Part shown: positions 23,462 through 31,177 of the stretch, piece by piece
Numbering within the stretch: position 1 is the stretch's first letter
Layout: each line of letters begins with the position of its first letter
Program-made: the position numbers and the translations under genes
Assembly: GCA_038043025.1 (NCBI GenBank)
Contig: JBBTCW010000078.1
Span: 1 to 31,177 of the forward strand
Reading direction: 5' to 3'
Length of the DNA stretch: 31,177 bases
DNA from: O2-02-FULL-42-9 sp038043025
GTDB lineage: Bacteria; Pseudomonadota; Gammaproteobacteria; UBA12402
The notes under the pieces: generated by a model
What the model was told of the DNA's origin: nothing
Seen by the model: only the letters and a program-made list of their open reading frames with translations
Database searches by the model: none

Positions 23462-23566
23462 AACCTTCACTTTTAAAGAAACCCCAAAAGTGAAGGTTAA
23501 AAATGACCGTGCAAAATTGCTTGCATTAACCTTCACTTTTGAATAAATTTGATTTGTGAAGGTTAA
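23462..23566 (+). promoter_or_regulatory. Two tandem perfect inverted repeats upstream of the ATPase gene
   Basis: AACCTTCACTTTT (23462-23474) pairs with AAAAGTGAAGGTT (23486-23498). TTAACCTTCAC (23526-23536) pairs with GTGAAGGTTAA (23556-23566), ending 12 bases before the ATG. Four copies of the same AACCTTCAC half-site in alternating orientation suggest an operator array or an end repeat of a mobile ATPase gene. Confidence 0.65.
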
Positions 23567-23578
23567 CACAGTGGCTTT

Positions 23579-24423
23579 ATGAAAAATCTTATTATTGGAA
23601 GGGCGGAAGAAATTAAAGTACTTCAGTCTTTGTTATCATCATCCTCGCCAGAGTTTTTAGCTATTTATGGCCGACGAAGAGTAGGTAAAACATTTTTAAT
23701 TAAGCAATTTTTCCAAACTAAGAAAGTTAAATTTTTCTCTATTACCGGTGAGAAAAATGCTATCATGAGAGAACAGATTATTCATTTTACAAAACAAATT
23801 AGCCATCTCTTTTATAATGATGTGGTTTTAGAGCCCAAAAAAATTGGGATGAAACTTTTGAATTATTAACAAAATCAATTCAACTTCTCAATGCGAAAGA
23901 AAAAATAATATTATTTTTCGATGAGTTCCCGTGGATGGTGACACAACATTCTCGGCTATTACAAAATCTAGATTATTATTGGAATCAATACTGGTCAAAT
24001 GATAATAGAATAAAATTAATTATCTGTGGATCCCCCGCATCATGGATTATAGACAACATTGTCAATAATAAAGGAGGTTTACACAATCGTCTCACGCGTA
24101 ACATTTTGTTAGAACCTTATTATTTAAGCCAAATTGAAAAAGGGCATTCGGCAACACAGGTCATTGAAAAGTTAGCTTTTGCCCGCAAAGGATTTTTATT
24201 GGAAGAATTTGATAAACTTTTTTCATCTTTATTTAAAAACTCAGAAGTGTACATTGACATTATTAAAATTATTGCCTCCCATCGTTATGGAATAGGTAAA
24301 AGCCTCTTATTTCATCAATTAGGTAAAAAACATTTTGGCAAGGGCGGCGTGGAAAAGTTAAAGGCGTTGAAAGATGCTGGGTTTATTATGGAATTTATGC
24401 CCCATTTTCATAAAGAAAGATGA
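23579..24423 (+). pseudogene. COG1672-type P-loop ATPase, frameshifted and internally deleted
   Basis: The N-terminus MKNLIIGRAEEIKVLQSLLS with Walker A YGRRRVGKT (30-38) is an archaeal-type ATPase (ATPase_2/COG1672) of unknown cell role. The frame breaks in a run of seven A at 23837-23843: frame one stops at 23869, and the other frame continues NWDETFELL, Walker B IILFFDEFPWM, CGSPASW, GGLHNRLT and FLLEEFDKLFSSLF to 24423. Between LLEP and YYLSQIEKG about 50 residues usually present (ending in a G-G-x-P-Y-Y-L motif) are missing, seemingly deleted between similar [PY]-Y sequences. The usual C-terminal nuclease-like half is also absent. Intact relatives are about 450-490 aa. It is therefore dead, or at most makes a Walker A peptide. 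A sequencing error in the homopolymer could explain the frameshift but not the deletion. Confidence 0.8.
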
Positions 24424-24462
24424 TTTATTTAAATGATATAAAACGATAGGAAATAACATTTT

Positions 24463-24733
24463 ATGCCAAGAGGTAAAGCTAAAATTCCGGATGAAATAGC
24501 GGGCGACGAGCTGGTTTTACATCGTCCTGCTCCTTTACCATGGCTTTATTTGGATCCTCCTATTTGGGGAATGTTGAGATATAGGGATTCCTGAAAGTTT
24601 ATTTCCATTTGGGAAATTAACAATGACCTTCGATCATGAAAACCACATCATTATTGATGATGAAAAAATTGATGCAGGCGCTTTTCTTAAAAGCGCAGCT
24701 GAGGAAAGCTTCAAGATCATGTTGTTATGTTAA
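24463..24733 (+). pseudogene. Small frameshifted gene of unknown function
   Basis: An ATG preceded by GATAGGAAATAA opens MPRGKAKIPDEIAGDELVLH, then RPAPLPWLYLDPPIWGMLR, and soon stops. A second frame picks up at about 24579 with DIGIPESLFPFGKLTMTFDH, then ENHIIIDDEKIDAGAFLKSA, ending at 24733. Together they would make about 90 residues, so a single frame change near 24575-24590 seems to have split one gene. I recognise no domain. It lies 39 bases after the broken ATPase. A longer frame at 24636-25124 covers the second half in another phase and is not credible. Confidence 0.45.
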
Positions 24734-24736
24734 CCA

Positions 24737-24775
24737 TGGATCCCCGACAAATGCTTTCGCATTTTCAGTGATGAC
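24737..24775. repeat. Decayed copy of a dispersed palindromic element
   Basis: GGATCCCCGACAAATGCTTT...CGCATTTTCAGTGATGAC resembles the fifth palindrome of the cluster at 12727-12765, with one arm eroded. Confidence 0.5.
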
Positions 24776-25000
24776 AACACAAAAATTGTTTCCAATATTT
24801 TGGATGTCGTGTTATCGTCAGTTTGCCAAGCCATTGGTTTTATCCTTTTTTAAGGTTTTGTCACCCATGAAAAGTTTAAACCTTGACTTGTCACCTTGGC
24901 AGTTCCTTGCAGGCTCCAACCAATTTACAGAAAGGACTTTACACTACCAGATTAGGCCAGATCCAATTAAAGTAATAACAAACAATCGAGAGAAAGTACC

Positions 25001-28000
25001 ATGCCTTATACAACCGAATTACCTCAAGATGATCAAGCGCGGCTTGTTCCTGCTGTTGACGATAGAGAAGAAGTGCCCGATTTTGATATTACACCTGCAG
25101 CGGCAAGCAAAAGCGCCGAACTAACAGTCGATAGCAAAATTGATCTTGCTGTCATGCCCCGACTGTTTGGAACGTTACAAACAATAGGCGGTATTGGAGA
25201 AATGACAGCTGCTTCTCTTTATATATCTGGAAGTGGTGGTGTCGGTGCGGTTTTAGGTGGAGGATTGATGTTGGCACATGGTGCTGATGGCGCAGCAACT
25301 GGCATTAAACAATTATGGACCGGCAAGCAACAGGAAACTGTAACTCAACAAATGCTCGAGCCAGTTGTTGGCAAAAATATAGCCGCAATAAGTGATCTGG
25401 CATTATCGTTTTGTTCTGGCGGAGCGCATATAGTAATAACCAGTCAGAGGAATTTATTAATGTTTGGTAAGCCAACCACACCTTATTTATTTCGTGTTGT
25501 AAAGGAGCTGAAGGATAAAGTTGATGACTTACATTTTTCTCCTGAGCAAATGCCCAGAGTTTCTTTGGATCAGGTACGGGCCATGAAGGGAAAACACAAA
25601 TTAATGTATGTTGTGACGAAAGATGGCGAATTGTTAATGACGACGAACAGATTTGCTAAGCCGATGGTAACAGCAAGTGGTATGAAGGTCTCATATGTTG
25701 CTCATCCTGCAATTGCTGGGACAAGTGTTCCAGTGGCGTCAGCTGGTCAGATTTTTGTACGTCATGGTAAGATTGTCAAAATCGATAATTGTTCAGGGCA
25801 TTTTAGACCTTATGGTGACGAACTAAAAAAAATAACAGAACATGTTTTTGAGCGCCATGGGTTTCAAGAAGCTGTTGGGAAATTTACATATTTTGGATTG
25901 GAAAAAGGTTTGAAGTTCGGTAATTGGGGGAATAAGCCTATTGCAACGTATGATTGGGTTTGGCCAGTATTAATACCTAGTGGAAAGCTAGCTGCTAACC
26001 TTGAGTCAATGGGCCAAAGCTTAGGGGATAGCTTTATCCCAGCTGCTCATGCATCTGCAGCCATGCCAGAAGGTTCTTTGCCGCTTGGTTTTTCGGCTCA
26101 AGAATTCACACAGGCGAGAAATTTATTCAAAGATTCAGGCTTATTAAATCAGGCAACGCCACAAGTTCTTACCGCAGCGCTATTTATGCAGCAAGATCCA
26201 GATGATTTGTTTGATTTAGGTGCTAATGCCAGAAGTATTACCGAACCGCACTTGCATCGAACATTACGCGAAGCGTTGAGTGTTACTACTCCAGATGCCA
26301 AACAGCGTAGCGCAACACTGCAACAGTTAGTTGGTTCAGGTCTATTGGGCGATCCAGAAGAAGTTTCTTCTTACTATCTTGCTGATTCATTTGGTGGCTG
26401 GTTTGCCGATGATCCTGATGCCGCAAAAAAACAAGCGGCGGAAAAAGCTCTTGATGACATGCAGCAGGCTTTGGATCGTGGCGGAGCAATCCCACAGGCA
26501 ACAATTGATGCTTTCGCGAAGTTGATGTTTGATGATGTTGTTCCAACGCTAACTACTCAAGCCTTAGAAACTCTGATAGCTAGTTATGATACCAATATAG
26601 ATATTACCGGTTTTGAAAATGAAGAAACCGTGACAAAACCATATCGAGAATTACGGATTTTGACTACCCAAGACGCTGCCCCACATGAAAGGATTGCTAA
26701 AACAAAAGAAGTACGAGACAACATATTTCGAATCAAGCTAGAGCGTCAAGATTTCGATAATAAATTGCGCTATGCTGGTTATGCAGTGGAAGCTGTGTCG
26801 CTACTTGCTCGTATAACACATAACAAAGATCTGGCAAAAGCCGCCTCCGTTTTAGCATCAGGACTGAAAATTGGACAAAATGTTGCAGCACTTGCCAAGC
26901 ATGGAACGCTTGCTGCAACTGCAGCTGCTGGAGGTCCGATTGGGATAGTTTTTGCCATCGGCTTAAGCATACTAGATATTGTAGACGTGCTTTCATCTGA
27001 TGGTAAAGATTCTTCTGTTGTTATCATGGAAGCGTTACAACAATTATCGGAGAAAATTCACCAGTTGCGCACTGAAATGCATGCACGCTTTGATGCGGTG
27101 ATGCAGGGGATTGATACGATCTATCGTCAAATGTTTGATTTTCATTATGCGCTGCAAGGTAGTCTTGATGATATTGCCGACCGACTTAAATACATGCAAG
27201 AAACGGGATTCAGATATCATAAAAGAGAACTTAGTTATCTTGAAACGATAGTAGCTAATTTAGAAAGTTTGGCGCACGAAACCAAAAGAACCCATAAAGT
27301 AGATAAATTAAAAGCACTGATCGAAGAAATTGTTCTGATAAAAAAAGAGTACGCATCTGATCCTGCTAAATATAGTGCATTGCGGGCGGCGTTAAGCATG
27401 CCGCTTACTGAACGTAACTTTGGTATTAGAGATGCCGAACTTACTGGCGCAAACAGTCCAGCTTTCGAGAACCCAGCTGCTCTAAGTGCCCACATTGATG
27501 GTTTTTTTCCTGAATTTCATTTTGGAACAATGGCAAAACTGTATGCCCAACTTGGTTTAAAAAGTGCAAACTATTCACCGGAAATAGTGAATTATTATTT
27601 AACGCAAATCCTTAAAGAAAGTTCGGAGTTTCAGCTAGCTCCTTGTTTAACCATTGCTGATCTAACTCTTAGGCGCCTCAAAGAACAAAAAGCATTATTT
27701 GGCTTGGCAAAAATAACTAAGTCATTTTTATCTGCAGAAGATACAGAAACCTCCGCAACAATATTAGTTATTCCGCTTAGAGTACGGGCACAATGGCAAT
27801 TAATTATCATTGATAAATTATCCAAGCAAGTTGATATATTTGCACCAGCAACGCAGCCTGAATTAATGCAAAAAATGGAGGCGATTATCAAGCAGGTTGT
27901 TCCAGAAGATTTTCCCTGTCGATACAAAAACTTTAACAGCCATGTTTCGCCGGTATATTATGGTGTGCTTATAGTTGAGATTGTTAAGCATTTGAGTAAT

Positions 28001-31000
28001 GGCGAATCTTATATTGCGGTGTTAAGGGAAAGATCAGTTGAAAAATTATTATTACTTGCGCAAACGCAAGAGAAGTTATTCAAACCGTCACAACAATTAC
28101 TTGATACTCAACAGGCAGTTCTCGGCGATGTGATCAATCCTGTTATCGGGAGGGTACTGGTAGGACATTTGTTGGAGCTATATTACCATAAATACCCTGA
28201 AGTTTTGGATGCAAATTTGCTTGATCTTGCCGTCGATGCTGTAGAAATAAACGATATTAGAGATTTATTACTTGCTTTGGAAAATCCTTATCTTCTCCAC
28301 CAAGGTTTTTGCGATGAAAAATTGATTCGTGCATTGTTTAAATCTTATCAAGACGCTGCACGTGAGCTGCAGGCTAGCCTGGTTACAGCGCGAGAAGGCC
28401 ATGAAGCACATCTTAGTGATGATTTAAATATTGCTGCTAAAAAAGTATTGACGCAGCAATTTACTGATGAAGAAGCTGTGCGTAAATTTAAACTGGATAT
28501 TCCAGTGCGGGTGTATGGGAATTGGTTTACAGAGGTAGGAGATGCAGATTGTCCTCGCAGCCCGTTCATTTATGTAGTCTGTAACCAAATTAGAGATTCC
28601 GTGCTAGCAAGCATGCGTTATGCGAGAGAACAACTCATTAATCATCAGGCAAAACAAATTAAACAAGTTCAAGATTCTTTTCCGGTTACTGCCAAAGAGA
28701 AAATTTATAAGTTTAAATTTGAGAGACGGATAGATTTGTATAATCCACGAAATTTCACTGCTGATTTAATGCCAAGCTTTATTTTTCCAGAACAGGATGG
28801 CAATCCTGTTTTACCTAATTTGGTTTTTGGTTACGATAGCGTGCCAATCGAAATGCTTACGGCCCAAGCTTTGGAGATTGGCTACATAGAGTTGCGCTAT
28901 AATATTGATGCTATCGCTAATACGTTTAACGTAAAAATTTGTTTAGTGGCGAATGGTAATTCTGCTGAATCGTGTATAAACTCTTACTCTATCAAATATA
29001 AAAACGAGGATAGCAGTATTAATTTCTACGAAGGACCAGAAGCCGTTTGGTGGTTTTGGGTTGGCGGAGAGTGTGTGCAACAGAAAATTGTGCCGTCCCC
29101 ACAACCAAGACCCGCAACGAACGTTGATGAGATTCTGCGTCAGGGTATTCGTTTTAGTTTAGATGGAGGATTTCATGATTATGTCAATCCTCCATTAACC
29201 ACACGCACCGGCGTAGGTAACTTGCCATTATCATCTTTCACCAAGCTTACCAATCACACTGATCCATCATCACAGCTTCTTCTTCAGGAAATTAGCAAAC
29301 GGATAGCAAGTAAATACCAGGAAATGCGTAAAGCGTTGAATCAAGATTTGCGCAATGAACTCGATAATCCGGCCAGTTTTTTAGGACAGGCGTTGGTTAA
29401 GTTTGAACAAGCGTATAAAGTTCTGCGCTTATTTTTGGAATTTATTTTCGCCGATGCTCATGGCAATCCGAGTAAAGCTTTAGAGGCAATTTTATATAAC
29501 GTTAGGGTGATTTTTAATAAAGAAAAATTATTGGCTTTTCTTGGTGGTCCGACGGAAGAGTATGTTGCGACCAAAGTGATATCCGATGTGACTTTAAGCG
29601 TGGCGCAGGCAGTGTGTTTATCAAAGTTACCAGTCCAAGCGCAAATTGGTCCTCAGTATCTCAGCGACCTGGAAAGAGATTTAGCGCAAGCTTATGATGA
29701 CTTTACACCTTACCAGGTTGTGGGCAAACCATCGTCATACAAACAAAGTGGATGGCAAAAAAAGAAGGTAGATTACCTTGCGTTGAAAACGATTTTTTTA
29801 CAAGATGCGCTACTTCGCTCCGTATATTTAAATCCTGAGGAACAAGAACGAGCACGAGGACAGTTACCGCAAATATTGGCTTATATGAAAAATATTGATG
29901 AAGCAGTCGAAGATATTGAGAAGAGTTTTAACTCTGGCGCTTTAACATTAGAAGAAGCTTCTGCTAGGTTGGATAGTATGCTAGGCGGGCGACTTTTAAC
30001 ATCAGGACCATCAGTGTTAACGTTGCCAGCCTCGCCAACTCCAGCTACTAGTGGCGTTAAACAACCGAAACAAACTCCGCTTGAATACGCTCCTGAAAAA
30101 ATCGTTGAAGAAAAACCAACACCACAACAAACCAGACAAACGACTACCACAATCGCTGACGTAGTCATTGAGGAGAGAGTTGGTCACGGTGATGGCGAAG
30201 ACTATGAAGAAGAAATTTATGTGAGAACTGTATATGATTTACCTCGGCCTAAACAAACTGTAGCTGCATCGCCCGATTGTACGCCGGCATTTATTGACGG
30301 TTCGCCGGCATTGGTTTGTACAGGCGATCATTATCAAACCGTGGTGTTTCCAAAAGGCAGCGGAGAAGTTGCAGTAGCCCCTTACGGTGAAACTGGAAGA
30401 ACTCATTACACTGGCGATTTTTACGATCGCAGTACTTGTCGGCCAGTGACGTTTTATGGCAAACCATCAGTTTACTGTGAGGGAGAAAGCACTACTTTAT
30501 TTTATACACCAGATATTGAACCAGGACCTTTTGAGAATTTGGGAGGAAACATTGCGTTGGCAGCGGTGTGTATAAAATTAGTAAGCGATGCTACTGGTTG
30601 GTTTTGGGGCAAAATGTTTGGTAACAAGGAAGCAAGAGAAGCGCCAGTAATCGAAGAATTGTTGCCACAGGACGAGTTTCAGCAAAAGGCCAAAGAGCTT
30701 GATTGTTACTTGAATTCTCTTGCCGAACAATTGGATGATTATGGCACGAGGGGTGTAAGCACAAAAAAAGATATTGCTTGGTCCAGGGAAATTTTAGCAG
30801 ACCGTCGAGAAGAACTGCAAGATGCTATTGCTGCTGGCGGTATGACTAAATCTGAGCTGCATGACTTTGAATTAGATGTGTTGGCATTAGCCAATGATAT
30901 GGCGGCTACATGTATACAACATCATTTACTCCGATCATTTACGCCAGGTAGCGCAGGATCTTGCCGGCTGGCTGAATATCGCGGTGCATTTTTTGCTTTA

Positions 31001-31108
31001 CAACCACCCATTTGTGTTCCGCCAACGCGGGCCACGTCGTCAACATTTCCCGAGGTCGGCGCTGGCGCCAATGCATTACCACTTAACTTACAAGGAAGAG
31101 TAGGGTAG
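25001..31108 (+). CDS. Giant multidomain protein with polymorphic-toxin-like N-terminus and Ulp1-like pseudoprotease region
   Basis: 2035 aa. Residues ~50-115 are a Gly/Ala-rich pretoxin-like segment (GGVGAVLGGGLMLAHGADGA, then LWTGKQQ) seen in polymorphic toxins. Residues ~195-270 hold MYVVTKDGELL and GQIFVRHGKIVKIDNCSGHF, another module I associate with such proteins. A hydrophobic helix at ~643-665 and a coiled coil at ~677-735 suggest membrane contact. At ~910-1000 the layout of a C48/Ulp1 protease appears with H, D, Q and C replaced by Q931, A948, H981 and Y987. A Pro/Thr linker (~1675-1735) leads to two Cys-framed repeats starting at C1760 and C1813 (C-x-P-x-F-x-x-G-x-P-x-x-x-C-x-G). 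A last helical region follows. There is no signal peptide. The ATG has GAGAGAAAG upstream and a terminator-like hairpin follows. A secreted effector or surface toxin is an inference; no secretion signal was identified. Confidence 0.8.
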   Translation: MPYTTELPQDDQARLVPAVDDREEVPDFDITPAAASKSAELTVDSKIDLAVMPRLFGTLQTIGGIGEMTAASLYISGSGGVGAVLGGGLMLAHGADGAATGIKQLWTGKQQETVTQQMLEPVVGKNIAAISDLALSFCSGGAHIVITSQRNLLMFGKPTTPYLFRVVKELKDKVDDLHFSPEQMPRVSLDQVRAMKGKHKLMYVVTKDGELLMTTNRFAKPMVTASGMKVSYVAHPAIAGTSVPVASAGQIFVRHGKIVKIDNCSGHFRPYGDELKKITEHVFERHGFQEAVGKFTYFGLEKGLKFGNWGNKPIATYDWVWPVLIPSGKLAANLESMGQSLGDSFIPAAHASAAMPEGSLPLGFSAQEFTQARNLFKDSGLLNQATPQVLTAALFMQQDPDDLFDLGANARSITEPHLHRTLREALSVTTPDAKQRSATLQQLVGSGLLGDPEEVSSYYLADSFGGWFADDPDAAKKQAAEKALDDMQQALDRGGAIPQATIDAFAKLMFDDVVPTLTTQALETLIASYDTNIDITGFENEETVTKPYRELRILTTQDAAPHERIAKTKEVRDNIFRIKLERQDFDNKLRYAGYAVEAVSLLARITHNKDLAKAASVLASGLKIGQNVAALAKHGTLAATAAAGGPIGIVFAIGLSILDIVDVLSSDGKDSSVVIMEALQQLSEKIHQLRTEMHARFDAVMQGIDTIYRQMFDFHYALQGSLDDIADRLKYMQETGFRYHKRELSYLETIVANLESLAHETKRTHKVDKLKALIEEIVLIKKEYASDPAKYSALRAALSMPLTERNFGIRDAELTGANSPAFENPAALSAHIDGFFPEFHFGTMAKLYAQLGLKSANYSPEIVNYYLTQILKESSEFQLAPCLTIADLTLRRLKEQKALFGLAKITKSFLSAEDTETSATILVIPLRVRAQWQLIIIDKLSKQVDIFAPATQPELMQKMEAIIKQVVPEDFPCRYKNFNSHVSPVYYGVLIVEIVKHLSNGESYIAVLRERSVEKLLLLAQTQEKLFKPSQQLLDTQQAVLGDVINPVIGRVLVGHLLELYYHKYPEVLDANLLDLAVDAVEINDIRDLLLALENPYLLHQGFCDEKLIRALFKSYQDAARELQASLVTAREGHEAHLSDDLNIAAKKVLTQQFTDEEAVRKFKLDIPVRVYGNWFTEVGDADCPRSPFIYVVCNQIRDSVLASMRYAREQLINHQAKQIKQVQDSFPVTAKEKIYKFKFERRIDLYNPRNFTADLMPSFIFPEQDGNPVLPNLVFGYDSVPIEMLTAQALEIGYIELRYNIDAIANTFNVKICLVANGNSAESCINSYSIKYKNEDSSINFYEGPEAVWWFWVGGECVQQKIVPSPQPRPATNVDEILRQGIRFSLDGGFHDYVNPPLTTRTGVGNLPLSSFTKLTNHTDPSSQLLLQEISKRIASKYQEMRKALNQDLRNELDNPASFLGQALVKFEQAYKVLRLFLEFIFADAHGNPSKALEAILYNVRVIFNKEKLLAFLGGPTEEYVATKVISDVTLSVAQAVCLSKLPVQAQIGPQYLSDLERDLAQAYDDFTPYQVVGKPSSYKQSGWQKKKVDYLALKTIFLQDALLRSVYLNPEEQERARGQLPQILAYMKNIDEAVEDIEKSFNSGALTLEEASARLDSMLGGRLLTSGPSVLTLPASPTPATSGVKQPKQTPLEYAPEKIVEEKPTPQQTRQTTTTIADVVIEERVGHGDGEDYEEEIYVRTVYDLPRPKQTVAASPDCTPAFIDGSPALVCTGDHYQTVVFPKGSGEVAVAPYGETGRTHYTGDFYDRSTCRPVTFYGKPSVYCEGESTTLFYTPDIEPGPFENLGGNIALAAVCIKLVSDATGWFWGKMFGNKEAREAPVIEELLPQDEFQQKAKELDCYLNSLAEQLDDYGTRGVSTKKDIAWSREILADRREELQDAIAAGGMTKSELHDFELDVLALANDMAATCIQHHLLRSFTPGSAGSCRLAEYRGAFFALQPPICVPPTRATSSTFPEVGAGANALPLNLQGRVG

Positions 31109-31119
31109 GCAGTTATTGT

Positions 31120-31144
31120 CGCCCACAAATGTTGGTTGTGGGCG
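31120..31144 (+). terminator. Rho-independent-type terminator after the giant gene
   Basis: CGCCCACAA (31120-31128) and TTGTGGGCG (31136-31144) form a perfect 9-bp stem with a 7-nt loop, 12 bases after the stop, followed by AAGATTTTGTT. The T-run is imperfect. Confidence 0.65.
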
Positions 31145-31177
31145 AAGATTTTGTTGTCAACGGATGAAGTGCGACCA

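Noticed and set aside
24636..25124. 162-codon plus-strand frame
   Set aside because: Its codons run through the second half of the split small gene and 124 bases into the giant gene in another phase; no ribosome-binding site and no recognisable motifs.

Overview
The window looks like a chromosomal segment of a low-GC gammaproteobacterium, most likely of the Legionellales / host-associated type. The minus-strand order rplY-pth-(insert)-ychF-murJ is gammaproteobacterial housekeeping. Around it lie decayed genes, palindromic repeats, IS6- and IS5-type remnants, a Phd/VapC pair, possible secreted or effector-like proteins and a 2035-residue multidomain protein. That mix is typical of intracellular lineages. 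The exact taxon is an inference; there is no rRNA or tRNA gene to fix it.

Layout. (1) 1-2480: fossils of a thioester-reductase domain and of rlmB with a REP-like hairpin between them, then an uncharacterised minus-strand gene. (2) 2570-6000: an O-antigen ligase/polymerase-type membrane protein followed by a tandem duplication of a small exported-protein gene. The flanks and signal peptide are nearly identical between copies and the mature parts have diverged. Each copy ends in a structured palindromic element that recurs at 23.3 kb. (3) 6.0-12.5 kb: phd-vapC with a visible operator, convergent with and overlapping murJ; then ychF, an alpha/beta hydrolase with a GHSRG nucleophile elbow, pth and rplY, probably read from a promoter near 12.45 kb. 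(4) 12.47-12.80 kb: a cluster of nested palindromes. (5) 12.85-23.23 kb: an accessory island with four IS6-family remnants at its edges and inside. It carries phzF-like, a mtnA remnant plus intact mtnK, a radical-SAM fragment cut by an IS6 end, an IS5 remnant, a HAD fusion protein, and a cassette-like run of MBL hydrolase / DUF523 / methyltransferase / VanX-type dipeptidase / GH130 genes. Two inverted-repeat structures in that run resemble integron attC sites. (6) 23.3-24.7 kb: the third copy of the structured element, two perfect inverted repeats, a broken COG1672-type ATPase gene and a second frameshifted small gene. (7) 25.0-31.1 kb: one very large protein followed by a terminator-like hairpin. 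It has a polymorphic-toxin-like N-terminus, a hydrophobic segment plus coiled coil, and a region laid out like a Ulp1/C48 cysteine protease in which every catalytic position is substituted.

Functionally, only the rplY-pth-ychF-murJ block and the toxin-antitoxin pair form clear units. The island genes are orphan steps (mtnK without a working mtnA, a radical-SAM stub) and read as successive acquisitions followed by decay. The strongest leads are the Ulp1-like pseudoprotease in the giant protein, the dispersed multi-hairpin element with its duplicated exported-protein cassette, and the possible attC sites.
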